Below are positions 42,144-52,378 of a stretch of 64,000 nt of DNA, one piece after another. The notes beneath the pieces were generated by a model. It was given only the letters and a program-made list of their open reading frames with translations, did no database searches and was not told the origin of the DNA. The stretch covers positions 62,001-126,000 of the forward strand of contig CALHPA010000001.1 in NCBI GenBank assembly GCA_938036155.1. The letters are read 5' to 3'. Positions within the stretch are counted from its first letter, which is position 1. Each line of letters opens with the position of its first letter. The position numbers were made by a program, and so were the translations under genes. This DNA comes from an uncultured bacterium (lineage in GTDB: Bacteria; Patescibacteriota; Saccharimonadia; Saccharimonadales; Saccharimonadaceae).

Positions 42144-42623
42144 CTAATACCTCTTTAACATTCTTGCATTTTCACGTTCAGATTGGCGACGTTTTAAAGT
42201 TTCACGCTTGTCATATTGTTTTTTACCTTTTCCGAGCGCAATAACAATTTTAATAAAGCGACCTTCGGCTAAAATTTTAACTGGCACAATCGTGAAGCCT
42301 GCCTTCTTTTGGCTCGAAAAATCCTCAATCTGTTTGCGAGTTGCGAGGAGTTTTTTTGGCGAAGTATCAATAGCATCGGCTTTCGAAATTCCCTCGCCCT
42401 GATTTTTGAGCGAAAAACTTGCATTATTGAGCCAAAGCTCTTCACCTTTTCGCCCGTTTCGAAGAGTTACGAAAGCGCCCTTTAAACTAACGCGTCCATC
42501 ACGCACTGCACGAACTTCAACACCACGCAAGCTCATTCCGGCAACAAGCTCGTCACCGAGCTCATAATCGAACCGTGCTCGACGATTAATAATATTTTTA
42601 GCAGAAGTTTTTGGCTTTTTCAT
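42144..42623 (-). CDS. smpB: SsrA-binding protein
   Basis: SmpB delivers tmRNA to stalled ribosomes. The chosen ATG at 42623 gives 159 residues, the usual size, with NRRARFDYELGDELVAGMSLRG in pieces, VSLKGAFVTL and the basic C-terminal tail (KRRQSERENARML). The open frame runs 12 codons further up, but TATAAT (complement of 42631-42636) sits 7 nt before this ATG. The tmRNA gene is not in the window. Confidence 0.93.
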   Translation of the reverse strand: MKKPKTSAKNIINRRARFDYELGDELVAGMSLRGVEVRAVRDGRVSLKGAFVTLRNGRKGEELWLNNASFSLKNQGEGISKADAIDTSPKKLLATRKQIEDFSSQKKAGFTIVPVKILAEGRFIKIVIALGKGKKQYDKRETLKRRQSERENARMLKRY

Positions 42624-42735
42624 CTTAAAAATTATAACATTTTTCGCCATTATTTTCAACCAAGCATACTAAAATTTGAGGGAGAGCAATGTAAGTTACT
42701 AAAAAATATCTCAACCAAAAAATGTGAGCTATAAT

Positions 42736-44058
42736 TTATCTTTTCGACAAATCAATTAAAAATTTTACGCCAATTTTACTCTTTTCTATTTTATATTTGA
42801 TTTTATAATTTGTTAAAATATTTTTAACAATATAAAGTCCAAATCCGCTACCTTTTTCTTTATTTAGGTCGAAATTTGTTTCGAAAATTTTAGTGTTTTT
42901 GCTGTCTTTAATTTTCTGATTTGAATTTTCAATATAAAACCAGTTATTCTTGACGCCGATATTTATTTGACCGTTTTGGTCGGAATACTTTACGGCATTG
43001 CTCACTAAATTTGAAAGAATGATTTCTAGTGCCGTTTCGCCAATATAAATTTTTTCTTGATTTATCTGATTATTTATTGAAATATTTCTTTGCTCGGCTA
43101 ATAATTTATAGTTATCTAAAACCTTTTGCAACACTTTGTTTATATTTATAAGCTTCTCGTCATTTTTTAGATTTTCGAATGAGGGAGTTGATAATATTTG
43201 AGCGATATTTTGAGTTAGTTGATCAACGATACCAAGACAATCTTCAATAGATTTCTCTTTGTTTTTATATCTGCCAATGCCATATTTCATATTTTCGAGA
43301 ATTATTTTAAGGCTCGCTAACGGAGTTTTTAACTCGTGGGAAGCACCTCTAAAAAACTCGCTTTTCAGTCTCTCGAGTTTGGTAATTTCTTGATTTTTAA
43401 TTTCTAGGCCGTCAATTGATTTTAGGAGTGTTAAATATAAATCATTTATTTGGCTTTTTAGAGCGCCAACTTCATTTGTGGAATTGACTTTCAGTTTGGC
43501 ACTTCGATTGAGTTTCATCATTTGAGCAGTTGTAGTTTTGATTTCGTTGATATTCTTGGTGATAATTTTGGCGTATACTAACGAAACGATAATTGAAAAA
43601 ATGAAAGAAAACGAAATCGAAATTGGTAAGAACTGAAAAGTTAGCTCTTTTGCGTCTTTGCTCATATCTGTTGTTGAGATAAAATTAACTAGTATTTTTT
43701 TATTAGAATCAGTCTGTACTTCTCTATCTTCAATAATTAAAGAATTATTATTGCTGGTTAGATCCGCTTCGATCTGATTATCGATTTTAATTTCACTTAA
43801 ATGGTCGTTATCTTTCACAAAAGCTTTAACTTTGCTACTTTTAGAATACAGCTCAAGTATTTGCTTGATATTTTCGATATTTTTTCCTTGGATATTTTTG
43901 GTGATTTGGTCTGCTTTTTGGGTAATTTCTTGCTTGCGAGTTTCAAGGTAGATTTTTGGGAAAATGAAGTAAATTAACGCATGAATTAAAATCGCTAAAA
44001 TACTCAATGTGGAAAACGTATATAAAAACATTTTTGGAAAAATTTTCAAATTTCTCAT
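42736..44058 (-). CDS. Membrane sensor histidine kinase
   Basis: 440 residues: TM1 (about 10-32), extracytoplasmic sensor (about 33-145), TM2 (about 146-167), HAMP-like linker, HisKA with His in GASHELKTPLASL (about residue 240), HATPase with an N box in ILSNLVSNAVKYSD, and GSGFGLYIVKNIL near the end. Overlaps its response-regulator gene by 4 nt. Next to a split ABC exporter, as in Bce-like antimicrobial-peptide sensing modules. Confidence 0.93.
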   Translation of the reverse strand: MRNLKIFPKMFLYTFSTLSILAILIHALIYFIFPKIYLETRKQEITQKADQITKNIQGKNIENIKQILELYSKSSKVKAFVKDNDHLSEIKIDNQIEADLTSNNNSLIIEDREVQTDSNKKILVNFISTTDMSKDAKELTFQFLPISISFSFIFSIIVSLVYAKIITKNINEIKTTTAQMMKLNRSAKLKVNSTNEVGALKSQINDLYLTLLKSIDGLEIKNQEITKLERLKSEFFRGASHELKTPLASLKIILENMKYGIGRYKNKEKSIEDCLGIVDQLTQNIAQILSTPSFENLKNDEKLININKVLQKVLDNYKLLAEQRNISINNQINQEKIYIGETALEIILSNLVSNAVKYSDQNGQINIGVKNNWFYIENSNQKIKDSKNTKIFETNFDLNKEKGSGFGLYIVKNILTNYKIKYKIEKSKIGVKFLIDLSKR

Positions 44059-44717
44059 TTTCTCTCCAGTTTATAGCCTACATTGCGGATGGTTTTAATG
44101 CAATCAAGCCCGAATTTTTTGCGTAGATCTTTTATGTAAACATCAATAACTCGGTCGAATGGTATGTTTTCGCTTTCCTTCCAGACATTTTCTAAAATCT
44201 GCTTTCTAGTCAAAGCTCTGCCTTCATTGAGCAATAAGTATTTTAAAACCTCAATTTCTTTTGTGTTGATTTCCGCTTCGGTGTTGTTTATTTTTGCAGA
44301 AAAATTACTAAAATTAATTTCTAGATCTTTATATCTGAAAATTTCGAATTTTTCATAATTTTTTGTAATTAGTGCGTCAATTCGAGCTTTTAAAACTGGG
44401 AGTGAAAATGGTTTTTCAATATAACCATCCGCTAGATTCGAAAAGGCGGTGATTTTGAATTCTTCATCGCTAAAAGCAGTTAGAATGAGAACTGGCAGAT
44501 TACTTTTCTTTCTGATTTTTCGAAGGACGTCTAGGCCGTTTATAAATGGAATTTGAATATCTAAAATCACTAGGTCGATTTTATTTGATTCGAATTTAGA
44601 TAAAGCTTCTCGACCGTCGCGCGCCTCGATTATTTCATAGCCAAATTCAGATAGATATGCGCAAATCCCTTCTCGTATTGTTGCGTCATCTTCGGTAATA
44701 AGTATTTTTATTGTCAT
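44055..44717 (-). CDS. OmpR-family response regulator
   Basis: 220 residues: receiver (ITEDDATIREG, phospho-Asp in VILDIQIPF, Lys in YIEKPF) and a C-terminal winged helix (EVLKYLLLNEGRALTRKQIL, RVIDVYIKDLRKKFG). It is the only DNA-binding response regulator in the window. TATAAT (complement of 44726-44731) is 8 nt before ATG. Likely targets are its own operon and the ABC exporter upstream. Confidence 0.94.
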   Translation of the reverse strand: MTIKILITEDDATIREGICAYLSEFGYEIIEARDGREALSKFESNKIDLVILDIQIPFINGLDVLRKIRKKSNLPVLILTAFSDEEFKITAFSNLADGYIEKPFSLPVLKARIDALITKNYEKFEIFRYKDLEINFSNFSAKINNTEAEINTKEIEVLKYLLLNEGRALTRKQILENVWKESENIPFDRVIDVYIKDLRKKFGLDCIKTIRNVGYKLERK

Positions 44718-44756
44718 CTATTAATATTATATCATTTTACTGTATTGACTTCAAAG

Positions 44757-44790
44757 AAAATATCAGCGCCATTGTGGCGCTGATATTGTT
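44757..44790. terminator. Strong bidirectional terminator between ABC exporter and TCS
   Basis: A perfect 13-bp stem AATATCAGCGCCA with TGGCGCTGATATT and a 3-nt loop. T-rich tracts lie on both strands. It separates the exporter operon from the two-component genes. Confidence 0.9.
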
Positions 44791-44793
44791 TTT

Positions 44794-46170
44794 TTATTCT
44801 GCGTCTGATAGTAAATCTTTAGGGTTTTTCTTTAGAATGCCAGATGAAGCGATGTATAGCGAAATTGCGAGCACGATAGTCATGAATATAATTACCCAGA
44901 CTAGCATATTTGGATTGATTGCCATATCAAGACTACTGAGAGTTTTATTGAATCCGTCCACCTCGGCACCACCGCCTAAGCCTGTTGAAGCTGACTGTTT
45001 GGCGATTTGCTTGGCGATATTTCCGGTAACACTTTGCAAAATATTGTTTCCAATGTGTTTTCCGGCATAGCTAGCCAAGAAATATGAACCAATTAAAGCC
45101 GGGATCGTTACGAAAGCTAACTCTACCGCAAACTGAGCTAAAATTTGGCCTTTCGAAATTCCTAATGAAAGTAACACGGCGATTTCTTTTTTGCGAGCAT
45201 TAATCCATAAGAATAATAGTAATGAAACTATAATTCCAGCGAATAACAATGACCCTATAAATAACTGGTTGGCTATAGAATAAACTCCTGAAATTGATTG
45301 TTGAAGCGCAGGATAGTTTGAAGAGCTTTTAATCAGGCTATATTCCTGCCAGTTTATATCTAATTTTCCTAGATCTTTTATAACTTGGTCAAGGTTTTTA
45401 TTTCCTTTAACGGAAAAAGTCGCATCTTGGTAGGTTGCTGTGTCTTCGGTGTTTCCGTAAACCTTTGCTGCAGTATGAATGTCTGTAACTAAAGTGTTTT
45501 CATAAAGTTCCTGTGCAGCAGTGACGCCACCTTTGTTGTGCCCATCAAAGAGGCCTTTTATCTCAGCTTCCACCGTTTCGTTAGCACCTTTTTCGTTGTC
45601 TGCATCAAATAAATTTGATTTTAGCTTAATTTTATCGCCAACTTTGAGATTATTCTTTTTGGCTAAATCTTTGTGGACTAAAACCTTATTTTCATCTTGA
45701 GCAGTTAAATGTTTGCCTTCAACTAATTTATATGTGCCTGAAACAAATTTAGTTTCCTTAGAAGAATCATTAACGCCAGTAAGCATTACGGCTCTTTTGA
45801 AATTCTTAGCTCGCTCAGGTGATTGGTTAGCTGCGGTTTCGGCTGTTTCGATGATGTCGTATCCGTCTAAATCAGCAACGCTATTAATTCTCTTTACATA
45901 GCTTTTTATATTTTCAGAATTTGCGATTTTTTTAATATCCTGGCCTTTAACATTTCCTCCACCTCTTGGCGTGCCAGGATTAACTCGGCGGTTTATTTCT
46001 ATCGAAAAGCTATTTGTGATATTGCTAAAAGTTTTGGTTGAAGCTTTATCAGTGGCTTCTTTAATAGATAAACTAATTAAACTTAAGGCCGACATTGTCA
46101 AGATGACCAGTAAAATTACTAGTGATTTTAAGCCTTTTCTCGTTACATACGCAAAAGCATTTTTTAACAT
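44794..46170 (-). CDS. FtsX-type ABC permease
   Basis: 458 residues: TM1 (about 16-36), a large MacB-like extracytoplasmic domain (about 45-290) and three C-terminal TM helices (about 300-330, 350-375, 415-445), with LLFLWINARKKEIAVLLSLGIS after TM2. This is the MacB/FtsX/LolC permease fold for peptide or lipoprotein export. Related to the permease at 46833, so the transporter may be a heterodimer. Confidence 0.88.
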   Translation of the reverse strand: MLKNAFAYVTRKGLKSLVILLVILTMSALSLISLSIKEATDKASTKTFSNITNSFSIEINRRVNPGTPRGGGNVKGQDIKKIANSENIKSYVKRINSVADLDGYDIIETAETAANQSPERAKNFKRAVMLTGVNDSSKETKFVSGTYKLVEGKHLTAQDENKVLVHKDLAKKNNLKVGDKIKLKSNLFDADNEKGANETVEAEIKGLFDGHNKGGVTAAQELYENTLVTDIHTAAKVYGNTEDTATYQDATFSVKGNKNLDQVIKDLGKLDINWQEYSLIKSSSNYPALQQSISGVYSIANQLFIGSLLFAGIIVSLLLFLWINARKKEIAVLLSLGISKGQILAQFAVELAFVTIPALIGSYFLASYAGKHIGNNILQSVTGNIAKQIAKQSASTGLGGGAEVDGFNKTLSSLDMAINPNMLVWVIIFMTIVLAISLYIASSGILKKNPKDLLSDAE

Positions 46171-46184
46171 TATTTTACTCCTTT

Positions 46185-46823
46185 CTACCCACGTTTATTG
46201 ATTAATTTTTTATTTTTAAGTTCGAACACGATATCAGCAGCGCGCGCAACTTCTTTGCTGTGAGTTACAACAATCACGCATTTATTTCTTTCTTTGGCTA
46301 ACTTTTTCAGAATTTCAATAATTTCGCTAGCTGTATTTTCGTCTAAATTTCCAGTTGGTTCATCGGCTAAAATAACTGGCGCGCTCGAAACTAATGCGCG
46401 AGCGATCGCCACCCTTTGCTGCTGGCCGCCTGAAAGTTTCATTACGTTTCGTTTAACTTGGTGTTCGCTAAGGCCAAGTTCTAGCAAAATATCTTGCTGA
46501 GCTTTACTATTTACTAAGCGAATATTTTCAAGTGGTGAAAGGTAGTCAATAAGATTATAATTTTGGAAAACCAGCGAGATGTTGTTTTTGCGATGGTTCG
46601 TGTAGCCGGTTTCTTGAATGTTTTCTCCGTTAAAAAGTATCTTTCCGCTGTCTGGCTCATCTAGACCTGCTAGTAATGAGAGCAGTGTAGATTTTCCAGC
46701 GCCAGATTTACCGATAATCGCATAGAATTTTCCCTCTTCGAAACTTTCATTAACGTTTGCTAGAACTTTCTCTTTCGAATCTTTATAGTTATAAGTTAAA
46801 TTTTTAATCTCTAATATTTTCAT
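46185..46823 (-). CDS. ABC transporter ATPase (LolD/MacB-like)
   Basis: 212 residues with Walker [11 protein letters not shown]-loop LVFQNYNLI, signature [15 protein letters not shown], Walker [13 protein letters not shown] and H-loop VVTHS. It lies between the two permease genes and would power both. Confidence 0.94.
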   Translation of the reverse strand: MKILEIKNLTYNYKDSKEKVLANVNESFEEGKFYAIIGKSGAGKSTLLSLLAGLDEPDSGKILFNGENIQETGYTNHRKNNISLVFQNYNLIDYLSPLENIRLVNSKAQQDILLELGLSEHQVKRNVMKLSGGQQQRVAIARALVSSAPVILADEPTGNLDENTASEIIEILKKLAKERNKCVIVVTHSKEVARAADIVFELKNKKLINKRG

Positions 46824-46832
46824 AATATTCTC

Positions 46833-48122
46833 CTAACTAATTTTTGATAAAATTTCCTTTGGTTTTTTAACTAAAATCATCGTTGATGTAATAATTACAG
46901 ATAGAATAATTATTGTGATTAATATGCCGTAACTTTGAGCGAACACTATTAAACTGTTTAATTCGAAAATTCCGTTTGTGAAACTTGACGCTATAGATGA
47001 GGTTTCTTCAGCTTCACTGAGCCCTTTTGTGATTAAACTGAAAACTAAATTTCCAAGAATGAAAGAACTGATTATTGCTGGAATTGAAATTAAAACTAGC
47101 TCTATAATAAATTGTGATACTATCTGGAGCTTACTTGCACCGATTGATAGTAAAATCCCTATTTCATAAATCCTCTCGCGTAACCAAAGTATTAGAATTA
47201 AGCTAAGAACTACGCTTCCGCCAATTATTATTAAATAAGTCATTAAATTGATAATATTTTTAATTCCAGCTATCGATTCTAGAGTATCCTTGAAAGCAGT
47301 GTTATTTTTCTCGATCTTATATTTAGACCAGTCAATATTAAGCTTTTCAGTTTTTGCAATGGCTTTGTCTAGCTGGTCTGCTGTTTCGGTGTATAGAGTT
47401 ACTTTACTTAAAAGACCTTCACCTTCTGGTAGATTAAGTGATTGCATAGTTGTTTTAAAATCCGAAAATATTGTATTCTCGCTAAAATCAGAAGATAAAC
47501 CGGTGTATTTTTCTTGCTTTTTGCCGCTAAAAATTCCTATGATTTCGAATTTAGTTTTTTGAGTTTCAGTTTTTTTGCCGCTCATATTTATTAAATTAAG
47601 CTCAATCTTATCGCCAATTTTTAGATTATTTTTTTGGGCAAAAGCTTCGTGAATTAAGGCCTTTTCTCTATTATTTTGTTCTAAATGGCGACCTTGTTTG
47701 AGTTTGAATACACCGCTACTAAAGAGTGTATTTTTGGCAGTATTGTTAGTGCTGTGAATCGCGACTGTATTTTTTAAATCTTCACCAAGATCGTCGCGCC
47801 GGACTTGCTGGTCGGCAGATACGGCTTTAGCGTTTATGGGTTTAGCTAAGCCTTCATATTCGAGTAATGATTCTTTTATTTCTTTAATATTACGAATATT
47901 CTCCACATCTTTATAGCTAAAATAACCCTGAGAATCCTTCTTAATTATCGAGAAAGATGAATTCGACGCTTTATATAGCGAATTTTCTAGATTACTACTA
48001 GAATTAACTACACTCAAACATGCGTATAGGCTTGAAAGCACTGCGGTAAGAATTAAAAAAACAATTGTAGTTCTTTTTTTCTTTCGTGTAACATAAGCCA
48101 GTGACTTTTGTATGATTTTCAA
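46833..48122 (-). CDS. FtsX-type ABC permease
   Basis: 429 residues with the same plan as its neighbour: TM1 (about 17-37), extracytoplasmic domain, three C-terminal TM helices, and LILWLRERIYEIGILLSIGASK. The start codon is TTG, supported by GGAGATAGA directly upstream. It heads the exporter operon. The exporter, with the adjacent two-component system, resembles a resistance or immunity module for antimicrobial peptides, although the Bce-type single large permease is here split in two. Confidence 0.87.
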   Translation of the reverse strand: MKIIQKSLAYVTRKKKRTTIVFLILTAVLSSLYACLSVVNSSSNLENSLYKASNSSFSIIKKDSQGYFSYKDVENIRNIKEIKESLLEYEGLAKPINAKAVSADQQVRRDDLGEDLKNTVAIHSTNNTAKNTLFSSGVFKLKQGRHLEQNNREKALIHEAFAQKNNLKIGDKIELNLINMSGKKTETQKTKFEIIGIFSGKKQEKYTGLSSDFSENTIFSDFKTTMQSLNLPEGEGLLSKVTLYTETADQLDKAIAKTEKLNIDWSKYKIEKNNTAFKDTLESIAGIKNIINLMTYLIIIGGSVVLSLILILWLRERIYEIGILLSIGASKLQIVSQFIIELVLISIPAIISSFILGNLVFSLITKGLSEAEETSSIASSFTNGIFELNSLIVFAQSYGILITIIILSVIITSTMILVKKPKEILSKIS

Positions 48123-48335
48123 TCTATCTCCTTTTGCTTTAGTTTCATACTTAACTATATTTTATGATAGTTTTATGAAGTGAATATGAAATTTGGTAGA
48201 TTTTTTTGCATAAATCTCAATAAGTGAAAGATCTTCTAAATTTGAAGTGGTGTTTGATGGGATTAAAAAACTGAGAAACACCATAACTCCCCATGGCTAC
48301 TTTATTATTTGTATAAAAGTAAATGAGAATATTTT

Positions 48336-48896
48336 TTAGATTGAGCGCTTATTGTTTTCGAGTGAATCTTTCGCGAATTTTTCAACAAAATCTTCGCAAA
48401 CTTCAAAAATCTGGGGCAGTTTTTCGTTTTCACTTTTCGAAAATTTTGCAAGAACAAAATTCATCGCGCCGATTGTTGGCAAAAAATCATTAGCGATGCC
48501 AATTTTAATTCTTGGAAAATCTTCGCCAAAAACTGAAATTAAAGATTTTAAACCGTTATTTCCGGCAGAGCTACCGCTTTTTCGAACCCGAACCGTGCCA
48601 AAATCCAAAGCTAAATCATCATGAATCGCTAAAAAATCTTTTCGAAAATCAATTTTATAAAAATCACAAATTGCTCGCGCCGAAAAACCCGTTTCATTAT
48701 AAAAAGTTGTTGGTTTAACGAGCAAAACTTTTTCACCAAAAAGTGTAATTTCAGCAACAAAAGCTTTAAATTTTGGCTTTTCTTGGAATTTTGCGTTGAA
48801 CTTTTTCGCTAAAAAATCTGCAAATTCAAAGCCAATATTATGGCGTGTTCCATTATATTTTTCTGGAAAATTACCTTGAAAAAGTATAATTTTCAT
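48336..48896 (-). CDS. pth: Peptidyl-tRNA hydrolase
   Basis: 186 residues. Marks are FQGNFPEKYNGTRHNIGFEF (catalytic His in the TRHNIG motif), LVKPTTFYNETG, AIHDDLALDFG and GSSAGNNGLKSL. It frees tRNA from dropped-off peptidyl-tRNAs. The leader TTTCGAAAGGATAAAATG is identical to that of tatD. The 213-nt gap downstream of the ABC operon start (48123-48335) holds only AT-rich DNA and weak repeats. Confidence 0.94.
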   Translation of the reverse strand: MKIILFQGNFPEKYNGTRHNIGFEFADFLAKKFNAKFQEKPKFKAFVAEITLFGEKVLLVKPTTFYNETGFSARAICDFYKIDFRKDFLAIHDDLALDFGTVRVRKSGSSAGNNGLKSLISVFGEDFPRIKIGIANDFLPTIGAMNFVLAKFSKSENEKLPQIFEVCEDFVEKFAKDSLENNKRSI

Positions 48897-48935
48897 TTTA
48901 TCCTTTCGAAAATCGCCTCAAGCGCGGGGCGAAAA

Positions 48936-50396
48936 TTATTGATTTTTTTGAATTCGAGCAAGTTTTTCGTCGCGTTTGCGTTCGCGTTTATTTTGTGTAT
49001 CGGTAGCTTTTTTGAGCGCACCTGAAGCTTTATTGATAACTTTTTTACCAGCCGAAATTCTTGCGCGGTTTTCTTTGATTTGCTTTTCATCTCTAAAAGA
49101 AAACTTAATCGGCGTGCCAGAATAATCAAAATTTTCGCGAATCAAGCGTTCTAAATATCGTTTATAGCTCCAATGAACAAATTTTAGATTTGAGCCGTGA
49201 ATAATAAACCAAGGCGGATTACTGTCACTTTGCGAAATGTAGCGCAATTTTGGGTGAGTATTCTTCAAACCTGCTGGCGGATGAGCTTGAGTTGCTTTCT
49301 GTAGAAGCTGGTTTAAGATTGAAGTTTTTGCTTGCCTTGCGCGATTGCGGTGAACTTTTAAAATTAAATCATAAATTTTGGTCACATTCTGGCCAGTTTT
49401 AGAGCTCGTAAAAATTAACGGTGCCCAAGGTGTAAATTTGAAGTAATATGCAATTCGTGGCGCCAAAGCATCGCGAGTGAAGGCGTCTTTCCCCTCAACA
49501 CTATCCCATTTCGAAACTACGATAATCATCCCTTTTCCGGCGTCATTAATTAAGCCGGCAATTCGTTGGTCAAGCTGAGTATTAAGTTCGTTTGCATCCA
49601 TTAAAAGTAAACAAATATCAGCTTCATCGATTGCGCTAAGAGTTCGAAGCACTGAGAATTTTTCAATTCCAACTTCTTGCTTGCCAGGTTTTCGCATTCC
49701 AGCTGTATCGATGATTTCGATAGTTTTTTCATTAAAGCGAATTTGCGTTTTGTTGGTATCACGCGTTGTTCCAGCAACATTTGCAACAATCGCTTGTTGT
49801 TTGCCTGCCATCGTATTGAAAAGATAGGATTTTCCAGCATTTGGGCGGCCAACTAAAGCCACACGAATTATATCTTCGTCGCGTTTTTCTTCTTTAACTT
49901 TTGGAATTTTTTCAGCAATTTCGGTCAAGAGCTCATCGACCCCAGCATTATGCTCTGCAGAAGTTCGAATAATCGGTTTAATCCCTAGACACAAAAATTC
50001 TTCATTCGGTAAATTCCCTTTCAAGTCAGTTTTGTTCAAAACTAAAATTACTGGCTTTCGAGATTTTAAAGCCTTTTTTGCGATCAAGCGATCTTCATTC
50101 GAAAAAGGTTTAGTGCTATCAAGAACTACCAAAATTAATTCACTGGCATCAACTGCATCTTGAATTTGCTCTTGAATTGTGGCTTCAAACTCGTCATTGG
50201 GGTCTTTTAAACCAGCGGTATCAATCAGCCAAAAAGCCTGTTTTTTATAATTAACTTTACCAAGAACACTGTCGCGCGTCGTTCCTGCTTCTCGTGCAAC
50301 AACGGCTTGCTGGGCACGAATCATTCGGTTAAAAAGCGAAGATTTTCCGACATTCGCCTGACCAATAATTGCAACTTTAGGGAGATTTTTAGACAT
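48936..50396 (-). CDS. der: Ribosome-assembly GTPase Der (EngA)
   Basis: 486 residues with two consecutive G domains: G1 GQANVGKSSLFN and GRPNAGKSYLFN, G3 DTAGL and DTAGM, G4 NKTD and SKWD, then a KH-like domain (about 365-440) and a Lys/Arg-rich tail. Der acts in 50S subunit maturation. TATAAT (complement of 50406-50411) is 9 nt before ATG. Confidence 0.96.
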   Translation of the reverse strand: MSKNLPKVAIIGQANVGKSSLFNRMIRAQQAVVAREAGTTRDSVLGKVNYKKQAFWLIDTAGLKDPNDEFEATIQEQIQDAVDASELILVVLDSTKPFSNEDRLIAKKALKSRKPVILVLNKTDLKGNLPNEEFLCLGIKPIIRTSAEHNAGVDELLTEIAEKIPKVKEEKRDEDIIRVALVGRPNAGKSYLFNTMAGKQQAIVANVAGTTRDTNKTQIRFNEKTIEIIDTAGMRKPGKQEVGIEKFSVLRTLSAIDEADICLLLMDANELNTQLDQRIAGLINDAGKGMIIVVSKWDSVEGKDAFTRDALAPRIAYYFKFTPWAPLIFTSSKTGQNVTKIYDLILKVHRNRARQAKTSILNQLLQKATQAHPPAGLKNTHPKLRYISQSDSNPPWFIIHGSNLKFVHWSYKRYLERLIRENFDYSGTPIKFSFRDEKQIKENRARISAGKKVINKASGALKKATDTQNKRERKRDEKLARIQKNQ

Positions 50397-50445
50397 AGTT
50401 TCTTAATTATAACACAATATGCCCAAAAACTCAAACTTTTCGAAC

Positions 50446-51780
50446 TCAAAATCCAACTTTAATTTTTTGTTTTCGAAGATAAATCTCAGATAAAAAGAAT
50501 TGCAAAAATCCAACAATTGCAGTAGTTAAAAATACACCAGTTAAGCCAAGATTGAAAGTTTTGAGGAAAATTAAAATTCCAATTGGAGTTAGGATACTGG
50601 TTGCTGCTGCATAAATAACTTGCATGGTACCATTGTATTTTTTCAAAAATGAACGCGTAATTGAAAGCAGAATATAATAGCGAATTTTTGAACCAACTTC
50701 GATCGCGAATAAAATCAAAATCATCGGATTTAGGATTGCGTTTTTCACTGCTGAATCGTTCGAAATAATATTCACCCAGATTGGCGCTGAAAACCCAATC
50801 GAAATCGTAAGAACAATGAAAAGTTTTAAAGCTAACCGCCAAATAAATTTATTATTTTGATAAACTTCTTTTTGTGTTTTAAAGCCTAATTTTGAGTTGT
50901 AAGAAACGTCAACATTTGCAAGACTTGCACTTGCATCAACTACACCTTCAAGAAAAGCACCAATCGTATAAATCCAATATCGGGCCGAAACAAATGATGG
51001 CGAAAGATATAGCAATGATGATGTTGTGAAAATAGCAACAATTCGTGGAGCTAATCTGCGGATAATTTCCCATTTTGTATTAAGCCAAAGTTTTTTAATC
51101 CATCTCTGATCCAATTCAAAACCATTTTTAAAGAAGTTCGGGCAAGGTTTAGCAATTAAAAAATAAATCAATGGAATTGCGTTAGCCAAAAAACAGGCAA
51201 TCATCATTCCATTCGCGCCCCAGCCAAAAACCCATAGCGCTAAAAATGAACCAATAGCCATCGTCCATGTTGTTGCGTGGTCGAGAATCATTGCTTCTCG
51301 TGTTCGAAAAGTTGCTTTCAGATAAGAAGTTATTAAAAACTGGCTTGGGCAAACCAAGAAAATTGTTGCTACACAAATTCGCCAATAAGGCACATACATT
51401 GGAAGCAATTCTTTCGAAACTCCAAGGCTACCAAGAATTTCGCCCGCAAAAATAAAAGAAATAAGAGCGGCTGGTGTTAAAATTAAATAAACCAAATAAA
51501 ATGCATTTTTTAAAGGTTTCGAAGCTTTCTCGGCGTTTTTACCCACCATGTAAGCCGGCAAATTTGCAACTAGAGCTGTTCGAACGGCATAATAAGCACA
51601 CGAAAGTACCACCCACAGCGTATCTGATACTGCAAACATTGTTAGTGATTTTTGCGCATAGGCGACATTTGGATACCAGGCCATTACTAGTGCCCAGTTT
51701 GCTTCGACAAGGTTATCAGCAATCGTGCCCAGAAAATTATCGAAAAACATTTTTCGAAGTTCTTTTTTAGTTTTTAGCAT
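50446..51780 (-). CDS. MATE-like multidrug/flippase transporter
   Basis: From the ATG at 51780 there are 444 residues and about 12 TM helices with features of the MATE/MOP superfamily (long repeats of six helices, conserved Pro/Gly in helix 1 and 7 regions). A TTG two codons upstream could also start. TACAAT on the minus strand lies 8 nt before the ATG. Substrate cannot be told; drug efflux or lipid-linked precursor flipping are both possible. Confidence 0.75.
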   Translation of the reverse strand: MLKTKKELRKMFFDNFLGTIADNLVEANWALVMAWYPNVAYAQKSLTMFAVSDTLWVVLSCAYYAVRTALVANLPAYMVGKNAEKASKPLKNAFYLVYLILTPAALISFIFAGEILGSLGVSKELLPMYVPYWRICVATIFLVCPSQFLITSYLKATFRTREAMILDHATTWTMAIGSFLALWVFGWGANGMMIACFLANAIPLIYFLIAKPCPNFFKNGFELDQRWIKKLWLNTKWEIIRRLAPRIVAIFTTSSLLYLSPSFVSARYWIYTIGAFLEGVVDASASLANVDVSYNSKLGFKTQKEVYQNNKFIWRLALKLFIVLTISIGFSAPIWVNIISNDSAVKNAILNPMILILFAIEVGSKIRYYILLSITRSFLKKYNGTMQVIYAAATSILTPIGILIFLKTFNLGLTGVFLTTAIVGFLQFFLSEIYLRKQKIKVGF

Positions 51781-51888
51781 ATTCAATTATTGTATAATTT
51801 TTTGAAATAAAAATCAATGTTGAAAAACTTGCTTTAAAAGCTAAAAAATGATATAATAAAAATCCAAGAAAATTTTGGAGGTGCAGAA

Positions 51889-52371
51889 ATGCAAGAACAT
51901 TTTAAAACTGAAACAACAGCTATGCCATTAGCGTCAATGGAAACTCGTCGAATGGTTGCAGAAGATACTCGAAATATTATCGAGCAAGCTTTTGCAAGTG
52001 GTGAGCCTTATGCTAATTTTGAGATTTTTCGAAATCTTTTTTATGTTGAAAAAATCTTGGATGTTCGAAGTGAATTTGTCTTTAAGATTAATATTGAAAA
52101 ATTCGGAAATCCAGTTGCGGCAGGACAACTTGTGCGAACTTACGCTACAGAAATTCACTATTTTAATTTTCCTGGAGAAAGTTTGACTGAAAAAATTGCT
52201 CGAGCTTGTGAGTTCGAGTCTAACTCTGGCAATGAAGATAAAATTCCGATTGAAATTAAAGAATATTTCGAAAAGATTTTGGATATTTTTTGTCAAATTA
52301 TGCTTGATGAAAGTGTCGAAATATCAGCTGGTTATATAATGAGTTTACTGATTAACATTGAAAAAATGTAG
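51889..52371 (+). CDS. Hypothetical soluble protein
   Basis: 160 residues, alpha/beta, acidic, no signal or TM; not recognised. It is an isolated plus-strand gene among minus-strand genes, with TTGCTT-N17-TATAAT (51829-51857), GGAGGTG before the ATG and a perfect terminator after it. It is therefore a well-formed single-gene unit. The start ETRRMVAEDTRNII and FNFPGE segment could help a database search. Confidence 0.7.
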   Translation: MQEHFKTETTAMPLASMETRRMVAEDTRNIIEQAFASGEPYANFEIFRNLFYVEKILDVRSEFVFKINIEKFGNPVAAGQLVRTYATEIHYFNFPGESLTEKIARACEFESNSGNEDKIPIEIKEYFEKILDIFCQIMLDESVEISAGYIMSLLINIEKM

Positions 52372-52378
52372 CAGATTT

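Noticed and set aside
48249..48282. Hairpin terminator upstream of pth
   Set aside because: GGTGTTT and AAACACC are separated by 20 nt with no T run; too weak to call.
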